Of a DNA stretch of 64,000 bases, positions 42,108-50,989 are shown piece after piece. The stretch lies in the NCBI GenBank assembly GCA_903970165.1, contig CAJCHZ010000053.1:1-64000 (forward strand), written 5' to 3'. The notes beneath the pieces are model-generated. The model was not told where the DNA came from. It did no database searches and saw only the letters and a program-made list of their open reading frames with translations. Each line of letters opens with the position of its first letter. The first letter of the stretch is position 1. This DNA comes from Betaproteobacteria bacterium. GTDB taxonomy: Bacteria > Acidobacteriota > Terriglobia > Acidiferrales > UBA7541. Made by a program: the position numbers and the translations under genes.

Positions 42108-43847
42108 ATGAAAGTTGAGCGATCTCGTCGCGCCGTGATTACAGGCAAAGCTCCGACGGGTATCACCGGTTTCGATGAAATCACCCGTGGAGGTCTGCCG
42201 GACGGGCGCACCACGTTGCTGTCTGGCGGCCCTGGCTCCGGCAAAACCATCTTCGGTCTACAATTCCTTATACATGGCGCGCAGAAGTGCAAGGAGCCGG
42301 GCATTTTCGTCGCGTTCGAGGAAAACTCCAAACGGATCGTGAAAAATTGTGAGGGTTTCGACTGGCCGCTTGCGGCGCTGCAGCGAAAAAACCTGTTCTT
42401 CGTCGATGCCCAGCCACGGCCCGAACTGATTCAATCAGGCAATTTCGACCTTGGCGGAATATTGGCGGCACTGACCGCCAAGACCAGGCAAATGGGCGCG
42501 CGGCGCATTGTATTCGACGCCCTGGACGTCGTGCTGTCGATGCTGCCGGACGGCATAGCCAGAGAGCGCGAAATCCACCGCCTGCATGATTGGCTGCTGC
42601 TGAACCACGTTACCGGCTTCATCACCGCAAAAGTCTCTGTGGAGGATGGCATTCATCCCGCCAACCAGCCCTTCGGATACTTACAATTCATGGTGGACTG
42701 TTCCGTGGTCCTCAACCATCGCGTGCATGTGGGTGTGTCGCAACGCAGCATCCGCGTCCAGAAATTTCGCGGCTCTTCCTTCAACGAAGATGAATCGCCC
42801 TTTGTCATCGGCGCCAACGGATTTGACGTGGCCATCGCGCGCAAAGCCAATCCGGGAAACGGGAAAGTGACCTTCGCTCGCGTGACCAGCGGTGTGAAGC
42901 GCCTGGATACCATGCTCGGCGGTGGCTACTACCGAGGCGCCAGCGTGCTGATCACCGGCTTCCCCGGTACTGCCAAGACCACCTTGAGCGGAGCTTTTGC
43001 CGAGTCCTGCTGCCAGCGTGGAGAACGAACCATGTTCGTCTCCTTTGATTCCGATGGTGCCGAGGTGGTTCGCAACCTGAAGTCCGTAAAAATTCAACTT
43101 ACTCCCCACTTGAAAAACGGCTGCTTGAAAATGGTCTCGGCTCGCAATATCACGGGGAGTGCAGAAACCCTGTTGGTGCACATGAAGAGGATCGCGACCG
43201 AGCATCGTACTCGGTGCCTGGTTATCGATCCGGTCTCCACACTGTCTAAGGCCGGCAATGAGTTAACTGCCCACGCCGTGGCGGAACGGTTGATCGACTG
43301 GGCCAAGTCTGAGAGTATCACCCTGGTATGCACCAGCCTCCTCGACGAGACGTCCAGCCAATCTCAATATAGCGCCGGCACTCCCTTGCAAATCTCCACC
43401 CTGGCGGACACCTGGATCCACCTGAACTATCTGGTGCAGTCGGGCGAGCGAAATCGTGGCATTTCCATCATCAAGTCTCGCGGCACGGCTCATTCCAACC
43501 AGGTACGCGAGTTGATCCTCAGCGACGCGGGCGTCACGTTGGCGGATATTTACACGGCCGGAGGCGAGGTTTTGATGGGCACGCTGCGCTGGGAAAAAGA
43601 AAGGGCCGAGCGTATCGCGCAAGAAGTCGCGGATGTCGGTGGCCGACTGAAGCGTGTCAGTCTTGACGCCGAGGAAGCCATTCTCCGCGTTCGGGCGAAG
43701 TCGCTAAAGACTGAACTCGAAGCCAAGCAGATCGAGAAAGCGCTGCTTTTGCGCACGGCCAAGAGCTACAAGCGCGACGTCTCGGGAACCCGCGCCCGTA
43801 TGCGCGAGTTACGCGGTGCCGATATAGCTCAGCAAGGGCGGAGGTAA
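42108..43847 (+). CDS. kaiC: KaiC-like double RecA-domain ATPase/kinase
   Basis: KaiC homologue of 579 residues with two P-loop domains. CI: TGITGFDEITRGGLPDGRT, Walker A GGPGSGKT (40-47), catalytic Glu pair in FVAFEEN (71-72), Walker B RIVFDALDVV. CII: SGVKRLDTMLGGGYYRGAS, Walker A GFPGTAKT (284-291), Walker B CLVIDPVSTL. In CII the Glu pair is replaced by Asp-Ser (VSFDSDG, 314-315). QISTLADTW (about 428-436) aligns with the HISTITDT segment of cyanobacterial KaiC, so its phosphorylated Ser-Thr pair is kept. A C-terminal coiled coil (about 495-570) is an addition. AAAGG lies seven bases before the ATG at 42108. Five bases separate it from the downstream KaiB gene. No KaiA gene is present. 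Likely an ATP-dependent switch or timer whose rhythmicity cannot be judged. Confidence 0.95.
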   Translation: MKVERSRRAVITGKAPTGITGFDEITRGGLPDGRTTLLSGGPGSGKTIFGLQFLIHGAQKCKEPGIFVAFEENSKRIVKNCEGFDWPLAALQRKNLFFVDAQPRPELIQSGNFDLGGILAALTAKTRQMGARRIVFDALDVVLSMLPDGIAREREIHRLHDWLLLNHVTGFITAKVSVEDGIHPANQPFGYLQFMVDCSVVLNHRVHVGVSQRSIRVQKFRGSSFNEDESPFVIGANGFDVAIARKANPGNGKVTFARVTSGVKRLDTMLGGGYYRGASVLITGFPGTAKTTLSGAFAESCCQRGERTMFVSFDSDGAEVVRNLKSVKIQLTPHLKNGCLKMVSARNITGSAETLLVHMKRIATEHRTRCLVIDPVSTLSKAGNELTAHAVAERLIDWAKSESITLVCTSLLDETSSQSQYSAGTPLQISTLADTWIHLNYLVQSGERNRGISIIKSRGTAHSNQVRELILSDAGVTLADIYTAGGEVLMGTLRWEKERAERIAQEVADVGGRLKRVSLDAEEAILRVRAKSLKTELEAKQIEKALLLRTAKSYKRDVSGTRARMRELRGADIAQQGRR

Positions 43848-43851
43848 TCCT

Positions 43852-44142
43852 GTGGTGCCACGAAGGAAGAAGTTCAAATTTCGGCTTTACATCGCGGGCG
43901 ACACCCAGAACTCCGCATCGGCGATATCCAATCTAGCCATTCTTTGTAAGAAACATTTGCTCAACCGCTCTGAGACCGAAGTTGTAGATGTGTTTTTGGA
44001 ACCGGATCGCGCTCTGGCCGACGGCGTGTTTATGACCCCCACGCTCGTCAAACTTAACCCTCACCCCGTGCGAAAAATTGTCGGCACTCTGATCCTCTCG
44101 CGTCGCTTGATGCAGTGTCTGCAGTTGGGGGAGTTCGCTTGA
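43852..44142 (+). CDS. kaiB: KaiB-family protein (KaiC-linked copy)
   Basis: KaiB homologue of 96 residues. Core motifs: KFRLYIAGDTQNSASAISNL, VVDVFLEPDRALADGVF and MTPTLVKLNPHPVRKIVG. It starts with a GTG at 43852 behind GGAGG at seven bases, four bases after the KaiC stop, and overlaps the next gene by four bases, so KaiC, KaiB and the GGDEF-EAL protein form one operon. By analogy it binds KaiC and resets or relays its phosphorylation state. It diverges from the kinase-linked copy, for example NPHP in place of PPPA after TLVK. Confidence 0.93.
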   Translation: MVPRRKKFKFRLYIAGDTQNSASAISNLAILCKKHLLNRSETEVVDVFLEPDRALADGVFMTPTLVKLNPHPVRKIVGTLILSRRLMQCLQLGEFA

Positions 44143-46847
44143 CCACATTGCCAACGTTGAGAGCGCCGGATTACACCGATCAGGAGTTCTCCCGATTAAT
44201 CGAGACTCTCCGGCAAACCGGGCAACGCCTGGAAGAGGTGACCGCCGGACAGGTGGATACGGTGGTCGACGGTGAAGGACGCACGTTCTTCCTGCGCGGC
44301 ACGCAAGATCAAGTACGCCAGAGCGAGGCTGGGAAGCAGGCGGCCATTCTCAACGGCCTGCCTGCGCACGTTGCCCTGCTGGACACCAACGGGATCATCA
44401 GCGTGGTTAACGACGCGTGGTGCAAGTTCGAGAGCCCCAATGTAATCCAGGGTTCGGGATTTGGCGTAGGGCTCAATTACGTCGAAAGTTGCCACGTGGC
44501 GACCGGCGAAAACTCTGCGGAGAGCCATAGTGTCGCGGCCGGCATTCGTGCGGTGTTGAGCGGCGACCAACCGAGTTATTTGACCGAGTATTCTTGTCAG
44601 TTGCCTAACGAGCTAAGATGGTTCCAACTTATGGTCACGCCGCTGGCCCAGGACCGGCAGCGAGGTGCGGTGGTCATGCACTTCGATATCACGGGAAGGT
44701 ATCGCGCGTCGGAAGCGTTGCGAAAGAGCATGGAGGAATTCCGAACCCTGGCCGAATCCATGCCACAAATCGTCTGGATCACTCGACCGGATGGTGAATG
44801 TATCTATTTCAGCCAGCAATGGATGGATTACACCGGTCTCACCTCTGAAGAAAGTTTGGGAGAAGGGTGGAAGAAACCTTGCCATCTGGAAGACCGGGAG
44901 CAAGCGTCGCTGGCCTGGAAGAAGGCGATCGAGACCGGCGGTAAGTACACTATTGAGTGCCGTTTGCGCCGCAACGATGGGCAGTACCGCTGGTGGCTGA
45001 TCCGCGGCGTACCGCGGCGGGACACGTCCGGTACAATTCTCAAATGGTTCGGCACCTGCACGGATATCCACGACCTCAAGATGATGGAAGAGGCGTTGTC
45101 CGTGGAAAAGGAATTGGCTCAGGTAACTCTGGCCTCCATCGGTGATGCTGTCATCTGCACGGACCGCGTGGGAAATATCGCCTTTCTCAATCCCGTGGCC
45201 GAACAAATGACCAGCTGGTCTTGCGAGTCCGCGAAAGGCCGGCCGATGGGCGAAGTGTTTCGAGTCATGGACTGTGGTACCCGCGAAATCACCCCGAATC
45301 CTGCGGAAATGGCCGTGGCGCAAGACCGCATCATTCATCTTCCGCCGGGTTCCATACTCATTGGGCGCGACGGATTGGAAACCCCCATCGAGGACTCCGT
45401 AGCTCCCATCCACGACCGGAATGGGCAAGCGACGGGCGCCGTCATAGTCTTCCGCGATGTGAGTGCGATCCAGGCTATGTCGCGACAGATGACCTATGCG
45501 GCCGAGCACGACTTCCTCACGGGTTTGCCCAACCGTTTGCTCTTAAGCGACCGCATTAACCAGGCGATCATGTCTGCGGAGCGTCATGGAAAGAAAGTCG
45601 GTCTGCTGTTTCTGGATCTGGACGGTTTCAAACACATCAACGATTCCCTTGGACATGCGACCGGCGATAGACTCCTGCAATCGGTCGCTAAATGTCTGGT
45701 GCATTGCGTGCGAGGCGCGGATACCGTCAGTCGGCAAGGAGGGGATGAATTCGTCGTGCTGCTTTCCGAGATGGAGCACCCCGAAGATGCCGCCATCACC
45801 GCCCGAAGAATGTTACAGGCGATCGCCGCGCCACATCATGTCGACGACCACTCCCTGCACGTCACAACCAGCATTGGGTTGAGTGTTTTTCCCGAGGACG
45901 GCGCGGACGCGGAAACGCTTATCAAGAACGCTGACACCGCTATGTACCAAGCCAAGGAAAACGGGCGGCACAGCTATCAGTTTTTCAAGCCGGTTATGAA
46001 CGTGCGGGCCGTGGAACGCCAATACATCGAAGAGAATCTGCGGCATGCTCTGGAGCGGGACGAATTCGCGCTGCACTACCAGCCAAAAGTTAATCTGCTC
46101 ACCGGTGCAATTACCGGAGCGGAGGCGCTGATTCGCTGGACTCATTCCGATCGCGGGATAATCTCCCCGATGGACTTCATTCCGGTCGCCGAAGATAGCG
46201 GCCTGATACTGCAGATCGGCAACTGGGTGCTTCGCGAAGCTTGCAAGCAAGCTCAAATATGGGTCAAGGCTGGATTGCCGCTGCCGTCGATGTCCGTGAA
46301 CATTTCCGCGAGGGAGTTTCGACAAGAAAATTTTCTCGAAGGTGTTCTAGCGATCTTGAAAGATACCGGCTTCAATTCCAGTTCTCTGGAGCTCGAACTG
46401 ACGGAAAGCGTCCTGATGAAGCGAATCGATACGGCTGCATCTATTCTGAAAAAAATGCGCGACGAAGGCATCCATGTTGCCATCGACGATTTTGGTACGG
46501 GTTACTCCAGTTTGAGCTACTTGCGCAAGTTTTCGAGCGATACCCTGAAGATTGACCAATCCTTCGTCCGCCAAATCACCGCTGATTCCGCTGAGAAGAC
46601 TATCGTCCCCGCCGTGATTGGCATGGGCAGAAATTTGGACATGCGGGTCGTGGCAGAGGGTGTGGAGACGCAAGAACAATTGGCGTTCCTTAAGGTTCAC
46701 CATTGTGACGAGGCGCAAGGCTACTTTTTCAGCCGGCCTGTGCCCGCTCCATTGTTTGCTAAATTGCTCGAAACTGGCTTACCGGGAATCGTTCTGAAAA
46801 CCCACGTTCCAGATACGTTCCAGTTGGCGCCAAATTTGAAGGTTTGA
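44139..46847 (+). CDS. PAS-PAS-PAS-GGDEF-EAL protein of the Kai-like module
   Basis: Bifunctional c-di-GMP protein of 902 residues. N-terminal helical region with AGQVDTVVDGEGRTFFLRG (about 36-54), similar to the element in the kinase of the other arm. Then three PAS domains (about 65-185, 190-315, 320-445), GGDEF (460-620; intact RQGGDEF near 534-538) and EAL (635-885; AEALIRW near 661-667 and DDFGTGYSS). Both catalytic motifs appear complete. The frame is open from a GTG at 44115, but a TTG at 44139 with GGGGGAG upstream overlaps the KaiB stop (TTGA) and is preferred. It is probably the output of the KaiC/KaiB pair, making c-di-GMP level depend on KaiC state; this is inference from operon structure. 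Confidence 0.92.
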   Translation: MTTLPTLRAPDYTDQEFSRLIETLRQTGQRLEEVTAGQVDTVVDGEGRTFFLRGTQDQVRQSEAGKQAAILNGLPAHVALLDTNGIISVVNDAWCKFESPNVIQGSGFGVGLNYVESCHVATGENSAESHSVAAGIRAVLSGDQPSYLTEYSCQLPNELRWFQLMVTPLAQDRQRGAVVMHFDITGRYRASEALRKSMEEFRTLAESMPQIVWITRPDGECIYFSQQWMDYTGLTSEESLGEGWKKPCHLEDREQASLAWKKAIETGGKYTIECRLRRNDGQYRWWLIRGVPRRDTSGTILKWFGTCTDIHDLKMMEEALSVEKELAQVTLASIGDAVICTDRVGNIAFLNPVAEQMTSWSCESAKGRPMGEVFRVMDCGTREITPNPAEMAVAQDRIIHLPPGSILIGRDGLETPIEDSVAPIHDRNGQATGAVIVFRDVSAIQAMSRQMTYAAEHDFLTGLPNRLLLSDRINQAIMSAERHGKKVGLLFLDLDGFKHINDSLGHATGDRLLQSVAKCLVHCVRGADTVSRQGGDEFVVLLSEMEHPEDAAITARRMLQAIAAPHHVDDHSLHVTTSIGLSVFPEDGADAETLIKNADTAMYQAKENGRHSYQFFKPVMNVRAVERQYIEENLRHALERDEFALHYQPKVNLLTGAITGAEALIRWTHSDRGIISPMDFIPVAEDSGLILQIGNWVLREACKQAQIWVKAGLPLPSMSVNISAREFRQENFLEGVLAILKDTGFNSSSLELELTESVLMKRIDTAASILKKMRDEGIHVAIDDFGTGYSSLSYLRKFSSDTLKIDQSFVRQITADSAEKTIVPAVIGMGRNLDMRVVAEGVETQEQLAFLKVHHCDEAQGYFFSRPVPAPLFAKLLETGLPGIVLKTHVPDTFQLAPNLKV

Positions 46848-46971
46848 GCGTTTTCAGCGCCTCTATGTTTCGATAACTTAACTTACGCATTTTCAATGAA
46901 CCGAAATATTCCAACTCCCCCCGCTTCCATCATATAATCGTTTGAATTTAGAGCAAAGCCGTTTAGGGGCT

Positions 46972-47274
46972 ATGCCCACGCTAAACATTTCGGTCCCGCA
47001 TCAACTTCCGCAAGACGAAGCGTTACGTCGAATGCAAGACACGATTACGCAGGCCAAAATACAGTACGCCGGCAAAGTTACAATCTCTGAAGAGAACTGG
47101 AGCGGCTACGTCGGCACATTTACGGCTTCAGGATCGGGGCAGACAGTGACTGGAAGTATCGCAGTTAGCCCCTCCGATGTAACGATTCAGAGCTCGTTGC
47201 CGTTTGCTGCCATCTTATTCAAAGGCCGGATTGAATCCGGAGTTCGAGACAAATTGACCTCAATCCTCAGCTAG
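46972..47274 (+). CDS. PHA granule-region type small protein (polyhydroxyalkanoic acid system family)
   Basis: 100 residues. The layout is that of the PHA_gran_rgn family: LNISVPHQLPQDEALRRMQD at the start, a central beta-rich stretch, and a conserved end LPFAAILFKGRIESGVRDKL. Family members are found near polyhydroxyalkanoate genes but their role is unsettled. No PHA synthase is in this window. The ATG at 46972 with AGGGG just upstream starts at the conserved part; an earlier TTG at 46942 is less likely. Confidence 0.75.
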   Translation: MPTLNISVPHQLPQDEALRRMQDTITQAKIQYAGKVTISEENWSGYVGTFTASGSGQTVTGSIAVSPSDVTIQSSLPFAAILFKGRIESGVRDKLTSILS

Positions 47275-47387
47275 CCGCAGTCGTTTTAGGTGTTTCCCAC
47301 GCCGTTCGGCAGAACAAAACGCCTCGCCCAACCATCTAATCGGTGTCATTTGTCGCAAGCCTTTTGGCTTGCTTCGAGGAGGCTACC

Positions 47388-47900
47388 TTGCCAAATTTCA
47401 CGATTCGTCTGCAAACATCTCCCGGTAAAGATGTCGGAGAGTCGGTAAATTCCCTGCCTCCTTTGAAGAGTCCACAGGAACCTTTGATTAGTGGCGACAC
47501 GGTTCCGCCTACGTGGACCGTTGAAGTGCCAACCACGGAAGAGGTAAATAAGCTGCTCGACAAAAAGGTCGAGGAGCTGAATGCCCGCATTTCCAGACTG
47601 GAAGACAAACTCCGAAGCTTCGAGGAAGATTTTCACAAGGGATTGCCCTTTGAGGATGCCCAGACCGCCCCCCGGAAGCCCTCGGAGGAAAAGCACCGAG
47701 CCTCTTCGGAAAAAGACGACGACAAGAACGTTCAACCGAACGAGAATCATGACAAAACGCTGGAACACAACCAGCACAAGAGCAAAGACAATTCCGCTCA
47801 GCAGCCTGACTCCGAAGAACACGCAGACAAAAAGCGACTTCAGGAAGCGGGCTCAGCGGGCGCAACCCATGCCGCAAAGACCGCCTCAGGCTCCAGCTAG
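47388..47900 (+). CDS. Hypothetical protein with short coiled coil and charged, disordered tail
   Basis: Not recognised. 170 residues. The first 60 resemble a small beta-rich start (PNFTIRLQTSPGKDVGESV) and a Pro-rich linker. A coiled coil follows (TTEEVNKLLDKKVEELNARI), and the last 90 residues are low-complexity Lys/Glu/Asp/Ser/His and probably unstructured. Start: a TTG at 47388 lies five bases behind GAGGAGG, by far the best ribosome site here; a GTG at 47343 would add 15 residues. The gene follows the PHA-type small protein by 113 bases and may share its promoter. Confidence 0.65.
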   Translation: MPNFTIRLQTSPGKDVGESVNSLPPLKSPQEPLISGDTVPPTWTVEVPTTEEVNKLLDKKVEELNARISRLEDKLRSFEEDFHKGLPFEDAQTAPRKPSEEKHRASSEKDDDKNVQPNENHDKTLEHNQHKSKDNSAQQPDSEEHADKKRLQEAGSAGATHAAKTASGSS

Positions 47901-47915
47901 CGAAAAACGCGGGTA

Positions 47916-48416
47916 TCAGTTTTTCTCCCACAGCTCCTTGAACAATTTCACGGTCCCCGGCCCGTGTCCCGCGTGGTGATCGCAAATGCAAAAATCTTCA
48001 GCACCTTCGTGTTCTTCGTAAGCGACCGGAAGATTTCCACCCAATTCTTCAAATCCTCTCGCCGCTCCGCAATGGTTTTGTCCCACGTGTTAGTCTCCGC
48101 TTCCATCCCCTTCCGGTTTCCCAGCAACCTTATGTAAGCAAAACCCGCGGTCACCAGATCCATCTTCTCTTCCATCTCCCAGGCCTCGGGATGAACGAAG
48201 TGTCCGTCAGCGCCAAAGCCATATTGTGCTCGCGCTACAAATCCAGCAAACGCGCGTCCAGCCAGCCCCTGTTGCGAATCTCCACAGCCAGCCGTCCGCC
48301 TTCATCACCGTTGAACGAGCCGCGGTTTCCGCGGCGTCTCCGCACCTCTCCGTCTTTTCTTCCGGGAACAGCGGGGCCTGCCGATAACCAGCCTCTGTTT
48401 TTGTGCGCTTGGCCAT
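47916..48416 (-). pseudogene. Decayed DUF72 (YecE-like) gene
   Basis: Three frames together give the C-terminal half of a DUF72 protein: LAVEIRNRGWLDARLLDL, then a TAG at 48235-48237 where REHNMALALTDTSF continues. After a frame change near 48186 comes FAYIRLLGNRKGMEAETNTW and DKTIAERREDLKNWVEI. After another change near 47975 comes DHHAGHGPGTVKLFKELWEK and a stop. The last shift fits loss of four bases in the usual NNHxAGHGP motif. The N-terminal half of the domain is missing or unrecognisable; an ATG at 48416 begins a frame (MAKRTKTEAGYRQAP) that may be the old start. It is non-functional as a whole. Confidence 0.75.
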
Positions 48417-48433
48417 CTTCGGTCCGCGCGCTT

Positions 48434-49159
48434 TCAGGACTTCTCGAGGAAAGCTTGAAACTCATTTACCACACACGCAGGCAACTCCGTATCATTTTTC
48501 TTCAGCAGCTCGTGCCCGGCTCCATCCACTTCCAGCAGCCCATGCGAACCGCCAATCACCTTCAATGCCGCCTTCATCTCCGCGATGCTCCCAAAACCGT
48601 CCTTCGTTCCATGAACAAAAAACGCCGGCTTCCTTATCTTCGGAAAGTGCGCGGTACGAAGTTGCTCCGGCTTTTGCGGAGGATGCAGCGGATAAGAGAG
48701 CAACAGCAACCCGGCAACTATTTCCGGCTCCTCAGCAACTAGCATGCTCGCCTGCCGTCCGCCATAGGAATGCCCGCTCAGATAAACCGCTCCTTTCACT
48801 CTCTGCTTTAACGCTACAACCGCCTGGCGCAAACCGTCCCGGTCGCGCCCCGCTCCCCCCGGCGACGGCGGGCCGAACCGGCGTGCCTGCCGAAACGGCA
48901 GGTCGCATCGCAACACAAAAAATCCGGCCGCTGCAAACGCATTCGCCATCGCCATCAGCAAGCGAGACTCGCAATTCGCTGCAGCGCCATGCGTAAGCAC
49001 TACGCTGCTCCCGTTCGCCTCTACGGGGCTATGTAGAAACCCACGCAACCCCGGTTCGCCCTCCAATCGCAGGGCAGTCACCGGGCTTGGCGAATCTTCC
49101 GCCAAATGGGAAGCGCGCACCTCCTCTTCCTCCACGCTTTTTTTCCTATTCCTGTTCAT
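48434..49159 (-). CDS. Alpha/beta hydrolase (dienelactone hydrolase / KANL3-Tex30-like)
   Basis: 241-residue hydrolase. Catalytic triad visible: nucleophile Ser in YLSGHSYGGRQA (about 148), Asp in FFVHGTKDGFG (about 193) and His in VDGAGHELL (about 219). The oxyanion element is VVLTHGAAAN. The N-terminal 30 residues are charged and not part of the fold. Cytoplasmic, no signal. Substrate unknown; family members act on small esters or lactones. The ATG at 49157-49159 follows a GGCCGGG run. Confidence 0.85.
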   Translation of the reverse strand: MNRNRKKSVEEEEVRASHLAEDSPSPVTALRLEGEPGLRGFLHSPVEANGSSVVLTHGAAANCESRLLMAMANAFAAAGFFVLRCDLPFRQARRFGPPSPGGAGRDRDGLRQAVVALKQRVKGAVYLSGHSYGGRQASMLVAEEPEIVAGLLLLSYPLHPPQKPEQLRTAHFPKIRKPAFFVHGTKDGFGSIAEMKAALKVIGGSHGLLEVDGAGHELLKKNDTELPACVVNEFQAFLEKS

Positions 49160-49225
49160 CCCGGCCTGGCCCCGCGTAGCAGCAAGCTATCCCTGTGCCG
49201 TCTTCTCTAAATCACGCCCTCTTCG

Positions 49226-50989
49226 TTACAACCCAATCGCATTTCGTTCAACGGTATCCGGATTTTTCTTCATCTCGCAAGCAGTGTCAAAAATCATGGT
49301 TGGGCATTTCTCGGCCGTGAATGCGGGCCATGCCGGAATCCCGCTGTGGTTTGGATTGCCGGTGCGGGCAAAATGAATCCACGCCTCGCTGACCTGCGCG
49401 GCAAGCGCTCGCGCTTCCAGTCCGTCTCCCGTCATATTCTCGCAACGCGCGGCGTTGTCGAAGCAAAAAGCCAGCTCAGCACAGTGAAACGCGCGCGGCC
49501 GGCCATCCAGCACCGGCGTCTTCCACGTAAACCAGTACAAATAAGCCGGCGCCGCTCCTTGTGCCGCTTTGCGTTCGCACTGCGTGACCGCTCCCTGGCG
49601 AACCGGCGCAGCTTGAATCCTCGAAAGGATATCGAATGGCTTCTCTTTCGGATGCGCTTGACGAAAAGCCGCAATAATCCCGTCGCTCTTGTCGCCAAAC
49701 GACTTGCTGACCCGGTCCTTAACCTCATCCTCGGTCATCACTTCGTATTCCGGATGACCAATTCCGTTCACAAATTCGTTGAGCACGGTCCCCACCAGAA
49801 TCGGCACCTGCGCCGAAAGAGGCGGCGCGTCAGGATCAAACGGATGCCGCGGCAAAATGCTGCCGTCCACCACCGGCGCCCAAATCAATTGCTCTCCCAT
49901 TCTCCGGACGTCCGGCGGGCCGGTTCGCACATGTTTCCTCTGCACGGCGACGCCGGCATCGATTAATTTCTGGTATGGCAATTCCTGCAGTTGGCCGACT
50001 TGCGTTCCGTTCAGCCCCAGCTCCACGAGAGCTTCTGCAGCGATGCCTGAGGATCGCTCCACCGTCGAGCCGCGCATCAGAGAACCGCTCTGCACAATAC
50101 CCTTGTGGAACAATCCCTTCGCCGAGGGCATGGCCATCAGCGCATTTACTTTTCCGCCGCCACCCGACTGCCCAAAAATCGTGACGTTGCCAGCGTCGCC
50201 GCCAAAATTTCCAATATTGTCGCGCACCCACTCCAGGGCCGCGACGATATCCAACATTCCGACATTCGCGGAACCAGCATAAGCCTCGCCATAAGCCGCG
50301 AGGTTCAAATGCCCCAGCACTCCGATGCGGTGATTCAGGCTCACCAACACCACATCGCCGCGCCGGCTCAATCTTTCTCCGTCATAAGACTTCAATTCCT
50401 GTCCGGAACCTGCCTGAAACCCGCCTCCATGAAGCCAAACCATAACAGGGCGCTTTTTGCTGTCTTTGGCGGGCGTCCAGATGTTCACGCGCAAGCAATC
50501 CTCTCCAGGGATCCCGTCATCCCAGGAAAACAACCAAGCCTCTTCGTCATTAGCCCAGCCAGCGCGTGGCGTCTGGGGGCAATCGTACCCGTACTGCATC
50601 GAACTCCGCACTCCAGTCCAGGGCGTCGCTTTCACCGGCGGCAAAAACCGCGCCTTCCCCTCCGTACTCGCGGCATACGGAATCCCCTTGAACGTTAGAA
50701 TCCCATTTCGCGTGTATCCGCGAATCTTTCCAGCGGTCGTTTCGACGATGGCGTTTTCGTCGTTGGCAATGAGCAGCGCCTTTCCGCTGGGCTGCTCCGC
50801 GCCACCTTTCTTCGCAGCGGCCTGAGCCGTGTCGCCCTTCTTCTCGGCGGCCTCAACCATCGGCAACATTGTTGCCGCGCCAACGCTACCGAGCATTGCC
50901 GCCGCGCTCTTTATCCAACTCCGCCGATTCCCACTTCGCATCGTCACGTTCGCAACATCCGCTTTCCAATCTCCCAGTTTTTTAGCCAC
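49226..50989 (-). CDS. Type B carboxylesterase, probably exported
   Basis: Esterase/lipase of 587 residues. The fold is clear: GYTRNGILTFKGIPYAAS, GEDCLRVNIWTP, VMVWLHGGGFQAGSG (oxyanion hole) and NVTIFGQSGGGGKVNALMAM with the nucleophilic Ser in GQSGG, the type B variant of GESAGG. The catalytic Glu/Asp and His region is toward the C-terminus (FHCAELAFCFDN). The N-terminal segment SGNRRSWIKSAAAMLGSVGA looks like a twin-arginine-type signal. The start is taken as the GTG at 50987-50989, preceded by GGGGGAA; the ATG at 50939-50941 just before the signal is the alternative. The gene is monocistronic in appearance. Confidence 0.88.
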   Translation of the reverse strand: MAKKLGDWKADVANVTMRSGNRRSWIKSAAAMLGSVGAATMLPMVEAAEKKGDTAQAAAKKGGAEQPSGKALLIANDENAIVETTAGKIRGYTRNGILTFKGIPYAASTEGKARFLPPVKATPWTGVRSSMQYGYDCPQTPRAGWANDEEAWLFSWDDGIPGEDCLRVNIWTPAKDSKKRPVMVWLHGGGFQAGSGQELKSYDGERLSRRGDVVLVSLNHRIGVLGHLNLAAYGEAYAGSANVGMLDIVAALEWVRDNIGNFGGDAGNVTIFGQSGGGGKVNALMAMPSAKGLFHKGIVQSGSLMRGSTVERSSGIAAEALVELGLNGTQVGQLQELPYQKLIDAGVAVQRKHVRTGPPDVRRMGEQLIWAPVVDGSILPRHPFDPDAPPLSAQVPILVGTVLNEFVNGIGHPEYEVMTEDEVKDRVSKSFGDKSDGIIAAFRQAHPKEKPFDILSRIQAAPVRQGAVTQCERKAAQGAAPAYLYWFTWKTPVLDGRPRAFHCAELAFCFDNAARCENMTGDGLEARALAAQVSEAWIHFARTGNPNHSGIPAWPAFTAEKCPTMIFDTACEMKKNPDTVERNAIGL

